Shown here in pieces: positions 1 to 10,056 of a stretch of DNA of 13,751 bases (position 1 is its first letter; every line of letters starts with the position of its first letter). The stretch is from Eimeria necatrix (taxonomy: Eukaryota; Apicomplexa; Conoidasida; Eucoccidiorida; Eimeriidae): contig NW_013651825.1 of NCBI RefSeq assembly GCF_000499385.1, positions 1 through 13,751 of the forward strand, read 5' to 3'. The notes beneath the pieces are model-generated. The model worked only from the letters and a program-made list of their open reading frames with translations, made no database searches and was not told the origin of the DNA. A program made the translations under genes and the position numbers.

Positions 1-89
1 GCCGTGCGGCACGTGTCGCAATTGCTCCGCGAAACTCGAGTATTGTGCATTAAGAGTGTCACGTAGAAGCTTTGGCCTTGCGGCGCATT
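1..89. repeat. 89-bp perfect repeat, copy 1
   Basis: Bases 1-89 are identical to 3001-3089. The first mismatch is at position 90 (G against A) and others follow at 96, 105, 107 and 112. Past about 130 the two units are clearly diverged. The block may extend to the left of the window, so 89 bp is a minimum. It contains no ORF of note. Confidence 0.95.
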
Positions 90-204
90 GTGCAACTGAC
101 ATGAGGATGTGACGAATGCACTCGTCGTGTGTACTCGTTGTGCGTGATTGTAAGCAAATGAGCGAACTGGGGCACGCCCCTTAGTGCCTAGAAGAGAAGG
201 TTCT

Positions 205-212
205 TATATAAG
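205..212 (+). promoter_or_regulatory. TATA-box-like element in unit A
   Basis: TATATAAG lies at 205-212 and overlaps the 10-bp palindrome AAGCATGCTT (210-219). The aligned place in copy B (3174-3181) reads CATATAAT, so an AT-rich core is kept although the surroundings have diverged. That the element works as a promoter is inference. No transcript or ORF starting 25-35 bases downstream can be seen. A second TATATAA at 1576-1582 is not conserved in copy B. Confidence 0.3.
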
Positions 213-628
213 CATGCTTCGATACTGGTCACGGAAACAACTGGAAGAAAAACCCAATCGGACTGCAGATGACAATTGCCGCCTTACCAGCGTGTGTGTC
301 TTGCGGTCGGTACGCCGTAAGCCGTCATAAACATCGTGTTTCTACTTTGCAAGTAATTTTCGCACAGTTGTGCCGGATGGCTTCAGTTCATCATTTATGT
401 GTCTGCTTCCAAGCGTGTGTTTGAGTCAGACAAAACCTGAACTGGAACGCACCAAACGAGCATCTCTGTTCAGAGCCAACAAGGTATGTGTGCGCGCACA
501 AGCAAATTAAACACGCGTTACGGAAAGGAAACGTGCCGACGGAATTCGCTTCGTGTTGTTACGTCTCGCGTGTTGCATTCAATACCTTAAAGTGCGCAGT
601 CACCGTGAAGTCAAGGCGATCTTGTCGC

Positions 629-648
629 GCCAGTATTCACATACTGGC
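629..648. repeat. Short hairpin, 8-bp arms
   Basis: GCCAGTAT (629-636) and ATACTGGC (641-648) are perfect inverted repeats around a 4-base loop. The homologous site in copy B, near 3643, reads TTTTCACGTACTGCC and has lost the left arm. The structure is therefore not maintained between the copies. Confidence 0.5.
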
Positions 649-1642
649 TGGGCATAACATAAACGCATGTGCACCTCACCAACCAGCTCTGCAATGTAAG
701 GCTGCTGCTGGGAAATCTTACTCTGAACCATTTTCACCCACGACGCCCACTCCTCCCTATGGCGACGTTTCAGCATATCGTCACGAGAGTGCCCCACAAT
801 TTTAGCATTTCGCCTTCCTGACAAAAGCGCGGCAGTAATTCGATTGAAAAACACGCAGTTCGCTTGTCCACGCCCGCGCAGCACGATGCATTAGCGTGCC
901 GCAAGCTATGTGTGAACCATTGCTGTACATGCAAACGCTTTCTTTCCAACACGACTTTGTACTGTAACGAGCCTCAATTGCGGAGCGCAATGAATGTTCG
1001 TTTTTGGGATGCCATACTGCTAACAGTGCTCCTAAGTTATGACACGATTCTGAACTCCAAGAAGCGCACTTTCTAACAACAAGCAATGTACGTCCCCCCA
1101 TATTTTCGCGAGCTGAACCGCAACGCAACAATTGATGCTTAAGTGCAAGCACGTCGCTTTGTATGCTAGCACACGCCACAACCACATATCGTTACCGCTG
1201 ACTATGTAGAGCTTAATATCCCACTGGAGAACATATTACAGCATCATTGACACTGTCTGACCAAATAAATTGCTCCGCAAGCCGCAAAAGAATCACGAAA
1301 TGAAAACACGTCAGTTGCCAAAATGTTAGTGCATCAGCTTCACTAGCGGAAAACACCGTCTGTAGGATGCAAATCCCAGCATGTCCATATCTATCAACTG
1401 GCAACAGATTTTGTGTTTTCAGCAAAGGCGTGTATGAACGTTCTGTTTCCAGATGACAACCCAAGCCGCCTCCCACCAAACACCCTTTCTTTTCTCCTGA
1501 CGCCTACTCCCTGTCAAGTCACGCGCTTGTATTCACCAAATGCATTGCACGTGCACTGCTAAACATGACGCGGACTATATAACAGGAGCTCATCATTGCC
1601 AACGGTCTGCCATGTGACTCCTCACAGTGACTCTGCAGCAGG

Positions 1643-1693
1643 CTGATGAAGAAACGTATGGACGGTTACGCGAAAGAGCGTGGCGTGAATCTC
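1643..1693 (+). pseudogene. Coding-like relic block in unit A
   Basis: Read from CTG at 1643, this gives LMKKRMDGYAKE then RGVNL. The matching block in copy B gives LMKERIDANLKE, two extra residues, then RGVNL. Of the base differences over the 17 aligned codons, 9 fall at third, 3 at first and 2 at second codon positions. The only gap is 6 bases, which keeps the frame, and six of the changed codons are synonymous. This is the pattern of past selection on a protein. Upstream in the same frame copy A has stop codons (TGA at 1628 and TAA at 1580), so this copy is broken if it was ever an exon. An ATG at 1646 opens a frame to 1969, but downstream similarity to copy B is lost at protein level. I do not recognise the protein. 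With only 17 codons, chance is possible. Confidence 0.35.
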
Positions 1694-1760
1694 CAAGCGG
1701 GTCGCTCCCCACAGTTGCATGCATGTCATCGCATTGTTTCAAGTGATAAGCATCCTTTTC

Positions 1761-3000
1761 CAATATGCATGTGGAGACATCCGCTCAACGCCGGCAGACA
1801 CGCTTTCGCCCACCCACGTGCAGTCTGGCAAATGCCGCCGCGCGCACATGCATCATCATTGCCAAGTTTCATGACTTTGTCCCTTCTTCTCCTTTTTGGC
1901 TTTACTCGACATCCTGTACTGTACATATGCACCCTGAAAGGCGAATCGGCTAATGGACAAGTACTGTAAAGACCATAAACACGCACCGCCACGTCCACAA
2001 GGCTTCTTTGAATCATCAAGCCCTTGACAGGCGGTACGTTGGGTGCAGCCCCTTCCAGCATAGCCCAGTTACCGTCCTTCGCTAAAAAATTTCATCCGAC
2101 CCGCCCTGATATGAAGCCAAAGCGTTGCACATCTTCAAATCAAGCAGCTGGTAATAAGCCGACACCGAGGCTCCAAGCGTCAGCATTATGAAGTGAAGAG
2201 GCTAGAGTCATCCACTTCCACGTACAGCCTTCAAACCGCGCGGAAGGGAAAGACACACAAAGCCGAAAACGCTGTTTCGGAGCCGCAGTTCCAAAATAGC
2301 TCAACGCATCTAGACATAAAGCGCAGCATGCAGCCGACATTGTACCTCATGGTTCCCCAAGAAGAGTGTTGCCATTCATCAAAAGGCACCGCAAATCGAA
2401 TGAAGCGGAAATGCCATATTTAATGCACAGTAAGGGCGCCGTTGCATGTAGTGACACGACATCACATCGATAATGACGAGAGCTGAAACAAGTTGGTGGA
2501 GCCTGTTTGCGCACCCGATGATACATGAAGATTTTTTCCCTGTCCAGAACTCCGACGTCTGCATTTCACACACGCACAGGCTTATTCATTCGAATTGTGC
2601 GTGTCACTAAACGCTGTTCGCTGAGGCCACATTAATCACTTCACAACTCCACGCAAACGCTATGTTGACGCTGGACCTATTCTGCCAGCGTTTCCTGCCT
2701 CCTGCCTCTCGTACGTATCCGGAACAGCATAAGCTCTGGAGGCATGTCTCTGTGTCGCCGCTAAACTTTCACCACAACAAAGGCATCCTGCTCACACCCA
2801 TGTAGCTGGACTCACCCCGACATCTAGTGCAAGGCACAGGAGGCACAAGTGCTGCTTAACGAACTTACCAAAGACCTTTACGCAACCCTAAAGGGCGTCT
2901 GGCAAGTGAACAAAATATATTCCCCAATTCTGCGACGCCCCAAATTGCTTGCAGACACCTTCCAAAAGTTGCGCATACTCCCTTAAACATCGGTTCATTA
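1761..3000. other. Gene-less stretch, right part of unit A
   Basis: Short frames on both strands only, none with a protein-like character or a counterpart in copy B that I can trust. TGCATGCA occurs at 1716-1723 just before this stretch. I see no repeats, RNA genes or strong hairpins in it. Confidence 0.6.
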
Positions 3001-3089
3001 GCCGTGCGGCACGTGTCGCAATTGCTCCGCGAAACTCGAGTATTGTGCATTAAGAGTGTCACGTAGAAGCTTTGGCCTTGCGGCGCATT
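3001..3089. repeat. 89-bp perfect repeat, copy 2
   Basis: Identical to bases 1-89, exactly 3000 bases downstream and in the same orientation. The sequence immediately left (ending in CGGTTCATTA) gives the left boundary of this copy only if the match does not continue leftwards. That cannot be tested because copy 1 begins at the window edge. Confidence 0.95.
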
Positions 3090-3768
3090 ATGCAATTGAC
3101 ATGACGTTGTGGCGAGTGCATTTTTTGTGCTTTATTATGGTTAGCAGAGCGAATCGGCGAGTCGTTCTTAGTTCATATAATGGACGCTGCTCTGAGAAAC
3201 AAGTGTCGCCAGTAATTGCGAAGTTAGCGGAGGCAGACAAACCAAATTGGAGATGACGGTTTGCTCCGGAGCAGCAGCTTTCCTGGGTGTGGTTGCCCTA
3301 GTGCATCGTATCTTTTTGTTATGTGCCAACAATTTTGAATTTTGATGTGGTCGTTCCGCTTTGCTGCGCATATAGCTGGGGATTTTCGAGCGTGTTATGC
3401 GTACCATACAACTCAAATGGAACGCTTTTTGCCGGAAGCTGTGTTCCACAGGAGGTCATGTAGCCAGCAGGCACTTCGAACAGGAAATCCCTGTCTCCCT
3501 CATCAAAAGAGCAAAGCAAGCATTTCAAACGCAATTAAAGCAAGTATGCGGCAGCTGATCGCTTAGTGATGTACCTTCCGCACTCCATATTTCGCCCAAA
3601 ACTCGCAGCTACCCCGACACCCCAGAGCCAAATAGCCTAGGTTTTCACGTACTGCCTGCATAAAACGCAAAAGATGACATGTCATAAATCCACTATCTCA
3701 TATCAGACTCCTGCTTGCCAATCGAATCAAAAACTGTCGTCACTCACCACCGACAGGCAAAGCCACTA

Positions 3769-3810
3769 ATGACGTTTTTTCAAGCACCTATGACGTCTTT
3801 TCAACACGCC
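3769..3810. repeat. Two-copy tandem repeat, 21-bp period, TGACGT core
   Basis: ATGACGTTTTTTCAAGCACC (from 3769) is followed directly by ATGACGTCTTTTCAACACGCC (3790-3810). The second copy contains the palindrome TGACGTCT/TGACGTC, which resembles a cAMP-response-type (bZIP) site. A regulatory role is only a resemblance. The repeat is not obvious at the corresponding place in copy A, so it probably arose by local duplication in copy B. Confidence 0.55.
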
Positions 3811-4730
3811 TTCAGGTGCCTTTATGCAAACACTAAGAATTCACACACTGAACAAATCTGTGGCAATTACACGAGTAAAAGAAACATGCTCCACTTTCTC
3901 ATGTCCGTACATAAGAGTGGATATGTGTAGTGCAAGCTTTGCGCGTGAGCCATTATGCACATGATATTACTTTTGCACGAACACGAGTGTAAGGCACGCT
4001 ACTGGTACATCATGATAAGCGTTCGTCTCAGAAATGTCGTATTCGTTGCAACTTTTATGAGCTTGAGAGACCGTCTTCCTTATTCAACACACTGAGGTTC
4101 TGCAAGCAAGCGCTGCACGTTTTCCCATACCTACCAGCTACGGAGAAACCCACCATGAATGCGACGTTGCTCTCCGAGTGTTGTGAAGCTTGCTTTTTAT
4201 GATGCCTGCAGCAAATAACATCAGCAGAGCAGCATTCCCTTAGCCAATAGTATTTGCAACGTTTGCTCGGCGCATTCCGTGCATCCGTGCATAGAGGAAA
4301 CTCGCGCGTAATTTCGCAACCAACTACGTTTTCCGCCGAAGCGAATAACGCAATTTGTGTGAACGCAAACAACAAAGTACATGCGTCCCTGCTCTAGTTC
4401 ACAATTGTATAGAATCCAGCGCAAATGGCTGCTTTGTACTAAATACACAACTACGCGCAGCGCAGAAAACACAAAACTACATGACGTCTACTGTTAACAC
4501 GCGAAGTACACGAGTTTCGCTTGAGCACAACATAGACCGTACGCGGTACTCCGCCATATTCCCGAAGCTACCAACTGGTAAGCAAACTGATATTTAGAGT
4601 AATGGTGAGCAAGAGCGTTTCGAGGCGATCCAAGCCACCTCTCAAATTTCTTTTCCCGACTCATACTCCCTGCCAAACCATGACTTCGAAATCACCACAT
4701 GCATTGTGCGACCACTGCTAAACAGGACGA

Positions 4731-4964
4731 ATGCTTTATGAGGAAATTATCACTGTTGGAACTATACCTTTTGGTCTCTCACAGAAACCTCGCAACGGGC
4801 TGATGAAGGAACGCATAGACGCCAACCTCAAGGAAGCAAAGCGTGGTGTGAACCTACGAGGCGCTCATTTGCTACATTGTATGCATCTCTTCCAAGTGCT
4901 GAGCATCACTTCTCAGCCTTTACGCGGAGTTGTCCGCCCTGAGGCATTTGCATTTCGTTGCTAA
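4731..4964 (+). CDS. Possible coding remnant, unknown protein (77 codons)
   Basis: An ATG-initiated frame of 77 codons in copy B. Its central part (4800-4856) is the block that shows third-position-biased differences from copy A. The N-terminal third (MLYEEIITVGTIPFGLSQKP) has ordinary protein-like composition, followed by a charged stretch with LMKERIDANLKEAKRGVNL and then a Cys/His/Leu-rich tail that looks untranslated. No signal peptide, membrane segment or known motif is visible. A stop (TAA at 4716) lies just upstream in frame. It could be a decayed exon whose true ends were splice sites, a short real gene, or chance. The counterpart in copy A carries stops, so loss of function in at least one copy is the simplest reading. 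Confidence 0.25.
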   Translation: MLYEEIITVGTIPFGLSQKPRNGLMKERIDANLKEAKRGVNLRGAHLLHCMHLFQVLSITSQPLRGVVRPEAFAFRC

Positions 4965-6366
4965 ACTACACAAGTGCAAGGGCTCACGCGTTGTAACTTT
5001 CAGGCATTCTCTGTGGGATCATTTTACTTACAGGATATAATGAATTTAGTGCGATTTAGGCCGCAGAAGAGATGCCAAGCCACGTGCACAATATGATATA
5101 AAATAGAAAGCGCTATTTGATTACTGTCCAGAAGTGTCAGTAGTGGTTTTTGGACCAGCGGAAGGTGAAAAAAGAGGTTCCGTCAAAAGATAGCCCTTTA
5201 TATGGGGTTTAACGACAATTGGCACAATAAACTTGATTACCTCCCTGATCAAAGACTGCGGAAAAAATTTAATTTGTTCCGGTTCAGTAGGCACAAAGTC
5301 CAATCATTTAGAAACTATTTGATACCCCTCCCAATGAAGTGCTCAGCAAGAAAAGCAGCGTTGTTTCCGGCAGGAAATGCGCATGTGGGGAAACTTGTAT
5401 CTTCACATACACGCTGCACGTCATAAGGATCCGGTAACTCTTTCGCTGCCACAATACATAACGTTAAAAGGATTCTTGCGCATCGCGAACAGCAGAAATG
5501 TCGGTAGCATCCACTTCATGCAGCGCGCAAAGCTCACAGTATGCATTTGGACATTTAACTGTCGGGCCTCAACACTGTGGCACAATCGAAGATGACAATC
5601 AGAAGTAACAAACGTTAGCAAAGCCAGCGTCAAACGAGGCTTGATTTATGGGCGCACACTGCCGAAATGTGCCACCGAATCACTGCAGCAAGAGCAACAC
5701 GCTGACTTTTCGTAGTGGCATCGGGCGAGGCGCACAACAAATTCCAAAAAGCCATGCAGAGCCATCATTAACTGCTTTGTGCAGCACGAATGCAAATAGT
5801 TCTTCCTGGATCATTCTGCGTACAGGCTTCGGGGTTGTATGGGGCGGGATTTCTTTGAGCTTTTTCAAATTGCTGCTAAGCATTGTGGTACGCAGCTCCA
5901 AATAAAGGTATGCGTCGGTTCGAGGATACCTGCAAGATTCTACAATGGCTTTTGAAGATTTCCGTCGGTGTGAACGCATGGAAAGTAGACACAGTTACAA
6001 CTACATGGACCCCAAGAGAAGACGGTATTCAACACCAGCATCGCCATTGTCGACTCCTTGATATCGTTCCATGCATGTGATTAGTGGAAAATCTAAATAG
6101 GCTCAATCATGCCGCATCATCAGGAAGCCGCCACATTAAGCTCAGAAGGGAGAAGCCAAAAAAATATTTGACGCTTAACATCTGTAAATGTCGGAGCCTC
6201 GCTCTGGTCACAGCTACTTTCCGTGTCCTTTTGTCTACAGTAACGCACGCCCTGCAACGCGATTGCATTCCTTTTGAATACCTGCAACTAATTTGCTTTA
6301 GTAAAAATACCGTCGTGAAAGTGAACGACAAAAAAGGAGACTTTTGCAGCGCATCCAGCGACTCGA
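4965..6366. other. Gene-less stretch after unit B
   Basis: Apart from the AT-rich minus-strand frame at 5121-5303, this holds only short overlapping frames. The minus frame at 5680-5979 (99 codons) has a moderately protein-like middle (Lys/Pro-rich, then a hydrophobic Phe-Ala-Phe-Val-Leu run) but no homologue I recognise and no comparison copy. AATAAA-type sites occur at about 5224 and 5900 without any gene to terminate. A weak 6-bp-arm hairpin lies near 5104-5121. Confidence 0.5.
5121..5303 (-). other. AT-rich protein-like frame, unknown
   Basis: A 60-codon minus-strand frame with no ATG (it opens at a TTG after a TGA). Its composition is unlike the Cys/His/Ser/Arg-rich shadow frames elsewhere: it is rich in Ile, Val, Pro, Lys, Glu and Thr, and includes FFPQSLIREVIKFIVPIVV and ends in a Pro/Thr/Gly tail. 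A polypyrimidine run ending in CCGCAG precedes the codon for Ser-Leu-Ile, so it could be the end of a spliced exon or a transposon-protein fossil. The local DNA (about 5030-5350) is more AT-rich than its neighbours, which fits an insertion. I do not recognise the protein, and chance remains likely. Confidence 0.2.
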
Positions 6367-6406
6367 TGGTCTACGCAGCGTTTGCTTGCAAACGCTGCGT
6401 AGACCA
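6367..6406. repeat. Perfect palindrome: 19-bp arms, 2-bp spacer
   Basis: The left arm (6367-6385, starting TGGTCTACGCAGCG) and right arm (6388-6406, ending CGCTGCGTAGACCA) are exact reverse complements around the spacer TT. Pairing stops abruptly on both sides: the next bases, A on the left and C on the right, do not match. The arms are GC-rich, so either strand could form a very stable cruciform or RNA hairpin. No T-run follows, so it does not look like an intrinsic terminator. It accounts for the mirrored short frames read on the two strands here. It may have arisen by a fold-back copying event during replication, or it may be a binding site for a dimeric protein. Confidence 0.93.
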
Positions 6407-9400
6407 CAGAACGCCAATAAGTCCAATAAGTCATGTGCTAGAGACTTGTACTTGCCTGAAAGCAGGCACCTCAGCACTTTGTTGCAAAAGATAGCGTACA
6501 TCGAGATCTTCATGCGTTCGTGGCTGGAGTGCATGCATACACACTCTGCGGAAACAGCCAAGCGCATCTAGATGATCCCAAGAATGCCGTTATTCGTTCT
6601 CGGTTTCTTAGGTGAACCTTGCAGAGTGCTGCAAATATACAAACAATAAAATGAAAGCCTGATCGAGAAACGCATCCAGTTAAGCATCTTACGTGTGGCC
6701 GCACAGAGGGCGATACATGCAGTGCTGCACGTGGATATCCTCATCGCCTAATACCTGTATTTTCAGGGCTCAAAAATGATTTTCCCCGTCAAGCCATATA
6801 AGACTAAAGGTTCGCCATCCAGGACAAACTTTTGGAAATGTGCGTCCATGCGAGCATCAAACGTATGTGTACAACAGATGATGTGTTGATTGTAATTACA
6901 CGTACTGGCTGCAGCTCGCATTCTCGTGTTAAAGTGGTCATAATGCAGTCGCGTTCTATGAAGGCTTTGCTGCTTGCAGCAGCGACGGAGCTGTGCAGAT
7001 ATATGAATTAAAGCATATCAGCTTTGAAACTTGTGTACTTCTACTTTGAACATATGCCTGTTTAATTCACGTCAGCAAACGCTCAACACGAAGCGTTGAA
7101 GACCAGGTGACGCGAAACGTTCATTCAGTGTAGTGTGGTCCTGGTAAGTAGTCACCTCGTCGCTGGTTGCAGTCATGAATCACAGTGTTCCAACTAGCAC
7201 GTGCATTCCAAGACAAGCGTGCGCATTCCATGACAAGCGACGCACTATGCCGTTCATGTCGATGAGGCCCTCTGCCGTTTTTTCCATCAAGCACAACAAC
7301 GATAACCAATGCTGTATGAACGCACTGGCTTCAGCATCATATAAGATGATAACTTTTATCCTTTCACGCTGCAACTAGTCAGAAGGCCAATGTAAAAAAT
7401 ATAAATGAAAAGTTTCACTTCAGAGCACACGGAAGCCCTTTTCATCAGGTGCCTCGATATTTTCTCGATGCACTTTAATTTGCAGCGACATGCACAATAA
7501 CTGCAGCATGCTTTCCATTCTAACTGCGCATGGATAGTCTCTCCTGGTGCAGCAACAGGCAAAATGCGGACGTGTCAGGCATTTACGACCGCAAAGCGCT
7601 ACAACCATTGGCAGAAGTGCGCAACTGCTCCCCATATGCATTCCGCATCGCTACAGCAGTTAAAGTCTTTGCAGTGAGTCTCTGAGAGTATCATCCCTGC
7701 TTCCTAGTCAATAACACAGTCTAGCAACTAATTACGGTTACCAAAACCTACGCCCTGAACAACGCGTTCGTCACTGTAGCATAGCAAGCTGCTCGTGGAG
7801 TCGGCTTTCCAAGAGCATTCACACAGATTGGCGGTCTGCCCTTTGAGCATTACAGTAATCACAGCACGCATCTACGCAGCGCTGTGGCGACACGAGTATT
7901 TGAAACGCTGCAAATCATGCAAATCATCACAGATACACGGTATTTCCACCATAATTTTTAGGCCAACATCTCTTTCGGTTATCGTATTATTCAGAGTCAA
8001 CTAATATTTCCGTGAGTGCCTTCACAACTGTTTCATGAGTGGCCCAAAGTTTCTCTCTTTTTTACCACCTCAGTGAACAGCACGTATGTCTTTAGATGAA
8101 CGAAGCTAATAATAGGTAACTGTACCTAACTACCACAAAAGGCTTGCAAGTGCTGCCCTCCACTATGTCATGTGCAAATAGCCGTATCAGCTCCCATGTG
8201 GGCCAGCAACAGCCTTGACCAGTGCACGCTGTGTTTCAACATTACTGCCTGCAAGAAAAAGGAAATGTCTAGTGCTTCGGGACGCACATGCGTTATAGCA
8301 TTCATTATAATCAGCTGAAAGTATTGCCTTAGTCAGGGGACACACGCGGACAAGCTCTCGGCATCCAAGCAAAGTTTTGCTTAGCGTCGAAAGCTAGTCT
8401 GTGCATACGGCTCAGCGCGTTTAGAGTCCAACAATAGTGGGCGAAACAGAAACCGAAGCTGAGAAAGATGTTCAGTTCTTAGCTAGTTGTGGAGTGCTTC
8501 TTTGAACACAATGTTGTGGCATCGTGGCTATATGGAACCCAATGATGGAACACGAGAAACAGTCTATATTACTCTGAGTACTCATCCGAGCCATTGGCTC
8601 TCCATATGCTAGAGTGGTCAATCTCGGCTCACTATCTGCTTGAAACCAATGCAGCGTAAGGCATAAATTCTGTGACGATTCCCAGAAACCGCGGAAAAAA
8701 CGTATCTAGTATGCAGCACGATCCCGAGGTGCCGCGAGCCCCTATCTTATCACGTAACAACAAGAAGCGTGTGCTCTGAAGCAAACGGTAGCACAGCAGT
8801 CCTCCATTTTCAAGTAAGCGGCTCATGTTTTATCGCCAAATTATCGATTTAACTTCACAATCGGACCGCGGGACCAAGGAGAGGCAAACGAATGCACTTG
8901 GCATGTGTAGATCACCAGGAAGCCAGAAGGCCACAAGTTAGCTGTTGTTATTCGCCAACGCTTACTCCCTGCACACAAGGCGGTGGACATTAATTTATGG
9001 AAGAATTCGCGCATGTGGCTACAGTTGATGTCTGCCAAACATTTTTTGAGATTATGAAAACCAAAGATGATGCAACGGCAAGCAAAAATACAGCGCCACG
9101 ATGCGTCATCAATTTGCCACATTCGGAGCTTCCCGTTGCTCATCTGCAATTGAGAATAAAAGCCCGGAGTACCGGAATATGCCCGCAAACAATGAACATT
9201 TTAAAGAATTATTTGTCAAATGCTGGGAAAATGATTGGTCGCCGCACTACATATTAGCATATACACTTTTCTAAACAGTCCGGATACAAGCATGATAAAA
9301 CAGTAACGGCCCGCGGAGCAACCACATAGACACATCTCAACAATACAGGAGCAAACGTGTGAAGGGTCTCCAGATGCGTCATTGCTTAAACGATAAATAT

Positions 9401-10056
9401 TATACGCCATCTTATTCCAAGCGGTGCGGTGATAGTACGTAAAGCATCTTCGCATGTCATTTGGCTTTTCAGCATGCATGTGCGCCTACCTATTTTTTCA
9501 TTCTTTTCTGACAATCGTTTCATCTGTTTTTCATCCACGTCCATTCCATTACACCGTCTCTTGAATGGGTATCTATATGCTGGCTCTAGTACTGGCAAGC
9601 TGCGTTTGTTCCAGCTTTTATTTGACAGCAGGCGATACGAATAAAAGTGCCAGGATGCTCTCACGAGAATAATGCCTAGCGAGTACGCGGCTGAGAGCAG
9701 AGAAAAGTCCAGAAACAAAAGGACAGCAGATTAAGTATCAGAGAAGTCGCTCGAAACACGCCGTTATGACCTACAAGCCGAAATGAACGCTGAAAAGTGG
9801 CGCTGGAAATAGTACATAGTAGACACCTGCAAACGTTTGTAGTTTTTCGTATTGCAAAGCACCTCGCATATCTGCATTGTGGTACCTCTACCAAGGGTAT
9901 CAATATATCGAAAGGCAAGCACGCTAATATAATATGATTGCTTGACTACACGATTAGCACGACTTCCAACGGCTTGAACAAGCAATTCTTGCTTTGCCCA
10001 CAAAAGCTAATCTACTAAAAAACCTCGAGCATCAGGCATGTAAATGCCAAGCAGGT
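6407..10056. other. Long gene-less stretch between the two repeat families
   Basis: About 3.6 kb in which I can support no gene. All frames are short, and the longest (8841-9188, minus, 115 codons) has shadow-like composition. Minor features are a two-copy tandem repeat at 7201, a 14-base TGCTGC-TT-GCAGCA palindrome near 6969, and AATAAA sites near 6645, 9155 and 9640. Near 8930-8990 an ACTCCCTGC block resembles a landmark of the 3 kb unit, but the flanks do not confirm a third copy. Confidence 0.55.
7201..7238. repeat. Two-copy tandem repeat, 20-bp period
   Basis: GTGCATTCCAAGACAAGC (7201-7218) and GCGCATTCCATGACAAGC (7221-7238) match at 16 of 18 bases. A local duplication with no evident function. 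Confidence 0.6.

Larger units (their letters stand above)
1..1760. repeat. Tandem repeat unit A (supported portion)
   Basis: First of two tandem copies of a unit a little over 3 kb long. It aligns with sequence starting at 3001. The first 89 bases are identical. After that I can align pieces by eye: around 205 with 3169, 445 with 3412, 629 with 3640, 895 with 3930, and 1500-1760 with 4660-4915. The offset grows from 3000 to about 3160, so copy B has gained net length. A 65-base ungapped stretch starting near 1505 is about 74% identical to its partner; most other parts look weaker. From 1760 to 3000 I cannot follow the homology reliably, though copy A must end at 3000 if the repeat is strictly tandem. 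I do not recognise the family. No complete ORF explains its conservation. Confidence 0.75.
3001..4930. repeat. Tandem repeat unit B (supported portion)
   Basis: Second copy of the roughly 3 kb unit, starting at the same sequence as position 1 of the window. Shared landmarks with copy A, in order, are the 89-bp identical start, a TATA-like site, a hairpin-like segment near 3643, the motif pair around 3930, the ACTCCCTG block near 4665 and the coding-like block at 4800-4856. The order is conserved and the orientation is direct. Beyond about 4930 homology to copy A becomes doubtful. A possible further match (an A-rich run near 2085 against 5259) fits the expected offset but is too short to rely on. 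The right edge of copy B is not defined. Confidence 0.72.

Noticed and set aside
1..380. Long terminal repeat of a retrotransposon (TGT start near 57, TATA box at 205, ATAAA-like site near 328, CA end near 366)
   Set aside because: No primer-binding site beginning TGG, no polypurine tract and no reverse transcriptase, integrase or gag frame between the copies. Only the first 89 bases are well conserved.
1716..1723. TGCATGCA sites (also near 6531 and 9473) as evidence for a coccidian genome
   Set aside because: TGCATGC is a known promoter element in Toxoplasma, but it is a short palindrome expected by chance a few times here and no gene sits next to it.
5908..5930. tRNA gene suggested by a GGTTCGAGG T-loop-like sequence
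   Set aside because: No matching acceptor, D or anticodon stems can be drawn around it.
5680..5979. Minus-strand frame of 99 codons with a moderately protein-like middle
   Set aside because: No second copy to test for coding constraint, no known motif, and overlapping plus-strand frames of similar length.
6084..6494. Longest frame in the window, plus strand, 136 codons
   Set aside because: It opens with GTG, its first ATG is near 6366 by the palindrome, its composition is Cys/Ser/Arg-rich like chance frames, and no family is recognisable.
8930..8990. Possible third copy of the 3 kb unit (CGCTTACTCCCTGC resembles 1499 and 4660)
   Set aside because: Flanking landmarks could not be found in order on either side.
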